Shown here: piece after piece, positions 24,875-26,838 of the stretch | Layout of the letters: each line of letters starts with the position of its first letter | Numbering within the stretch: position 1 is the stretch's first letter | Origin: UASB124 sp964446935 | GTDB lineage: Bacteria; Babelota; Babeliae; Babelales; RVW-14 | DNA length: 26,838 bases | Assembly (NCBI GenBank): GCA_964446935.1 | Contig: CAYUQI010000017.1 | Span: 1-26,838 of the forward strand | Reading direction: 5' to 3' | Program-made: the position numbers and the translations under genes | The notes under the pieces: model-generated | The model's input: only the letters and a program-made list of their open reading frames with translations | Database searches by the model: none | Told to the model about the DNA's origin: nothing

Positions 24875-24931
24875 ATCAAATCAATGTCTTCAGTTGTATC
24901 TTACTGTCAAATAGTGCACCAAAGCTATATC

Positions 24932-25813
24932 TCAGTGTACGAGCAACACTATCGCTGTGATAATTGGCATAGCCATATAGAACGCAAACTTCCAAAGCGT
25001 TTCCCGCAGGGCCATTCCAGCAGCCAGCGCAAACAGGGCGTAGGCAACAATTGAAGCCAATCCATAGGTCAGCAACCATGGCATGCTTACAAACTGCCGT
25101 GCCCCTGGATGCATCATCATCTCATACCCACTACCAACAAACGCAGAAAGCATCAATGGGAAAAACATGACAAATGAAAATTGTAATGCACGGCGGGAGC
25201 TAATACCAAGCCATCGAGCGGCAACAAAGGTTGAAGCAAAGCGGGAGACTCCGGGGAGAAGGTAAACAACGGCTTGGATGATGCCGAGGATGATTGCTTT
25301 TGAATAGGTAAGGCCGGAACAACCATCTCCCATTCGTGGTGAGGAGCAGCAACCGTCTCGAACCACAAGGGACGCCAACAACCCCATCGTTATCACAAAT
25401 CCAATCAACAAAACCGGCAACCCCTGCATAAAAGGCGCATGCTTAAACCTCCACAAAGGAAGCAAAATGCACGTAAAGGCGAGCTCAGCAAGCGCTATCA
25501 ATACAATAATCTTACTTATGAGTATCACCAGCCGCCGTTGACTATCACGCAGATCATGTCGCATCCATGCTTTTAGGCAGCCCACCAACCGCCTAAGTAA
25601 TGGCCACCACGCATTAAAAAAATACAAAGAGATAATCAACAATGTCGGGCCATGAATAAAATGATCCAGATAATCAGGCAATGAAATATCGATATCAATG
25701 CCAAGACGCTCGAGGAGATGCTGGGTCAGAAGCACATGACCAGAACTACTAACCGGAATTGATTCAATGATAATTTGTATGGCAACAACAAGCATTAAGG
25801 GATCAAAGAACAT
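24932..25813 (-). CDS. uppP: Undecaprenyl-diphosphatase (UppP/BacA family)
   Basis: Integral membrane phosphatase that recycles undecaprenyl pyrophosphate to the monophosphate lipid carrier for peptidoglycan and other envelope polymers. There are seven or eight hydrophobic segments. Signature 1 is QIIIESIPVSSSGH (13-26), giving the (E/Q)xxxE pattern and the PVSSSGH loop. Signature 2 is PGVSRFAST (187-195): the Arg and Thr of the family's PGxSRSxxT are kept, but the second Ser is Phe. A length of 293 aa is somewhat long; the extra lies in a Cys/Gly-rich loop (about 153-168, DGCCSSPRMGDGCSG). ATG at 25813 follows AAGGAA. It complements murF in this window. Confidence 0.93.
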   Translation of the reverse strand: MFFDPLMLVVAIQIIIESIPVSSSGHVLLTQHLLERLGIDIDISLPDYLDHFIHGPTLLIISLYFFNAWWPLLRRLVGCLKAWMRHDLRDSQRRLVILISKIIVLIALAELAFTCILLPLWRFKHAPFMQGLPVLLIGFVITMGLLASLVVRDGCCSSPRMGDGCSGLTYSKAIILGIIQAVVYLLPGVSRFASTFVAARWLGISSRRALQFSFVMFFPLMLSAFVGSGYEMMMHPGARQFVSMPWLLTYGLASIVAYALFALAAGMALRETLWKFAFYMAMPIITAIVLLVH

Positions 25814-25867
25814 AAGTTTCCTTAATTTTTAAATTTATTTTTTTGACTCAAATAGTTTAACACAAAG

Positions 25868-26125
25868 TTATTGGGGATTCTCCACAAACCCCCTTACGTT
25901 CAAGAAATTCTGCTAAGAGGCTCCACCCCTTTACCCGGGCAGTGGACTGAGTGCCCAAACCCCTGCACCCGTCCGAGGAGGACAAAACCAACCGTCTTGA
26001 GCTTGAAAACTCAAAGTTCACAAAAAAGAAAAACCGTATGCTTATGTATGGGACCAGGGGGAGTCTCTCCAATTTATACAAACAATCATTATTCCTTGCG
26101 GGGTCACAGGGGTGAGACCCCCTTG
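25868..26125. repeat. GC-rich island of short inverted repeats, no credible gene
   Basis: This stretch has several G- or C-runs unlike its AT-rich surroundings. Seen: GGGG (25873-25876) with CCCC (25889-25893); GGGCA (25937-25941) with TGCCC (25952-25956); a GTCC-GAGGA-GGAC hairpin near 25970-25982; a GGGGGAG-CTCTCC segment near 26057-26070; GGGGTC (26100-26105) with GACCCC (26116-26121). Reading frames cross it on both strands (74 and 97 codons), but they lack a Shine-Dalgarno and have irregular composition. It is possibly a degenerate repeat or mobile-element remnant. Confidence 0.4.
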
Positions 26126-26169
26126 GCCGGAAAAAAATCTTGCCAAAATAAAAAAAATCTTTAATCTCG

Positions 26170-26600
26170 TAGCCATTGAATCGCCAGAAAACGCAGGTTA
26201 GGCTAAAGAACCCTGGAAAGCAGGCTGCACACCATGCAAACAGGCATCAGGACGCGCGCAAAGAGCGCTATAACAGGCACAAAGCTGACCTGTTATAAAA
26301 AAAGCTTGATATGTTCTTCGGCATTCGCTAACCTATCATCATAATTTAGTATCTGCAGCGTGGGAACACGCGGCTGAAGCTGTGAATAGTGAAATTAACC
26401 ATTTGTAATTGGGGTAGGTATCGGCGTAAACCGAACCAATTGATGCAAAGAAAGGAGGTCGCAGAACGACAACGCTATCGTATCAGATTTCAGCCTGTGA
26501 AATCGTTCGCTGAACTGGGCGCACGCCACACGAAAGCAACGAGTGCACATCACAGATGACAGACGAGAGAGAATATTCGTAAGGGAAATAAGTACAACGT
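26170..26600 (+). ncRNA. Hairpin-dense region, possible structured RNA or long leader
   Basis: No gene is seen between 26130 and 26629. Stem-loops readable on the plus strand: TATAACAGG (26269-26277) with 26289-26297, 9 bp; GCGTG-GGAA-CACGC (26358-26371) with flanking CAGC/GCTG; AATTGG (26407-26412) with CCAATT (26436-26441), enclosing TCGG/CCGA; GATTTCA-5 nt-TGAAATC (26486-26504); GTTC-3 nt-GAAC (26505-26515); GGCG-CAC-GCC near 26518-26527. A TATAGT at 26600-26605 could be the -10 of the following gene. I do not recognise tmRNA, RNase P, SRP RNA, 6S, rRNA or tRNA. Orientation and RNA status are inferred. Confidence 0.35.
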
Positions 26601-26629
26601 ATAGTAGATGTTATTGTGAGGTACCTAGT

Positions 26630-26838
26630 ATGAATAAAGTATTAAAAGGTCTCTTGGTAACTGTACTCGCAGTCGGTGCTGCTCATGCAGATCACCATAC
26701 CAACAAGACATTCTTGATGCCTCGTCCAACGGGCGTCGATCTTCCTATGGAATATACAACATTTGACGAACTCATCACCAGAAAAGCTGAAGACAAATTC
26801 GGCGGCAACTTCCAAGTTGTTCCTTTCTACAAAGATTC
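26630..26838 (+). CDS. Exported protein, 5' part only (window ends)
   Basis: ATG at 26630 follows GTGAGGT (26616-26622). The visible 69 residues begin with a clean signal peptide (MNKVLKGLLVTVLAVGAAHA, cleavage before DHHTNK). The mature start reads DHHTNKTFLMPRPTGVDLPMEYTTF and is open to the window edge. A short signal peptide with a mature part suggestive of beta strands would fit an abundant outer-membrane or surface protein, but nothing more can be said. The hairpin-rich 26170-26600 region lies directly upstream. Confidence 0.8.
   Translation, partial: MNKVLKGLLVTVLAVGAAHADHHTNKTFLMPRPTGVDLPMEYTTFDELITRKAEDKFGGNFQVVPFYKD

Noticed and set aside
25857..26164. Two ORFs (74 and 97 codons) on opposite strands
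   Set aside because: They lie over the GC-rich palindromes, have no ribosome binding site and show odd composition.
26240..26300. Resemblance to a c-di-GMP class I riboswitch (CAAAC, GGACGC, CAAAG fragments)
   Set aside because: Fragments occur in roughly the right order, but GGACGC and CAAAG are separated by extra bases and the tetraloop-receptor parts are missing.
26130..26629. tmRNA, RNase P RNA, SRP RNA, 6S or rRNA
   Set aside because: No tag-coding frame with tRNA-like end, no GGAAAGTCC or ACAGAA cores, no GGAAGGAAGCAGCC-type loop and no rRNA-like blocks were found.
1..26838. CRISPR arrays and tRNA genes
   Set aside because: No regularly spaced direct repeats and no tRNA cloverleaf or T-loop in the intergenic stretches were found by eye.

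Overview
The window reads as AT-rich bacterial chromosome (one assembly gap at 9150-9249) from a reduced, probably host-associated or intracellular lineage. Housekeeping genes (asnS, trpS, adk, murF, ftsK, uppP, an endonuclease III, a Xer-type recombinase, a YbaK-family protein) are interleaved with many unrecognised proteins that start with a Sec-type signal peptide. Exported GNAT-like proteins, exported HAD phosphatases and a stand-alone fatty-acid-activating/acyltransferase enzyme suggest a protist-associated group such as Candidatus Dependentiae (TM6). That placement is inference from gene style, not a marker-gene result. murF, uppP and ftsK indicate a peptidoglycan-making, FtsK-dividing cell.

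Layout. 1-2850: two tandem exported GNAT-like proteins, a convergent ybaK-like gene and an exported protein of unknown function. 2877-4400: asnS with its own promoter and a strong shared terminator. 4414-7734 (minus): adk with an N-terminal membrane anchor, followed by an 826-aa AMP-binding/ACP/PlsC fusion whose ribosome binding site lies in an 11-bp inverted repeat. 7735-8926: a 538-bp leader, a small exported two-helix protein and a 22-bp-stem terminator. 9010-9291: an endonuclease III gene mostly lost in the 100-N gap. 9421-12980 (plus): Xer-like recombinase, an RNA methyltransferase-like gene overlapping it by ATGA, then two tandem exported HAD phosphatases. 13052-15775 (minus): trpS with a hairpin over its Shine-Dalgarno, and a 537-aa exported protein built from two diverged methyltransferase-like units. 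15979-20002: a heparinase II/III-like protein, a small GAF-like protein and a large exported unknown with a near-consensus promoter. 19992-24088 (minus): murF and ftsK, separated by two REP-like palindromes. 24284-25813: a small exported Cys-rich protein, a terminator and uppP. 25814-26629: about 800 bp without a credible gene, comprising a GC-rich inverted-repeat island and a hairpin-dense stretch. It precedes an exported protein cut off by the window end.

How the genes may work together. The most coherent idea is the adk plus acyl-activating/acyltransferase pair. The fusion would activate free fatty acids (ATP to AMP), hold them on its own carrier domain and transfer them to a lysophospholipid or glycerol-phosphate acceptor. 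The membrane-tethered adenylate kinase just upstream would convert the AMP by-product to ADP. murF, ftsK and uppP form a loose envelope/division group. The secreted proteins are candidates for host interaction.
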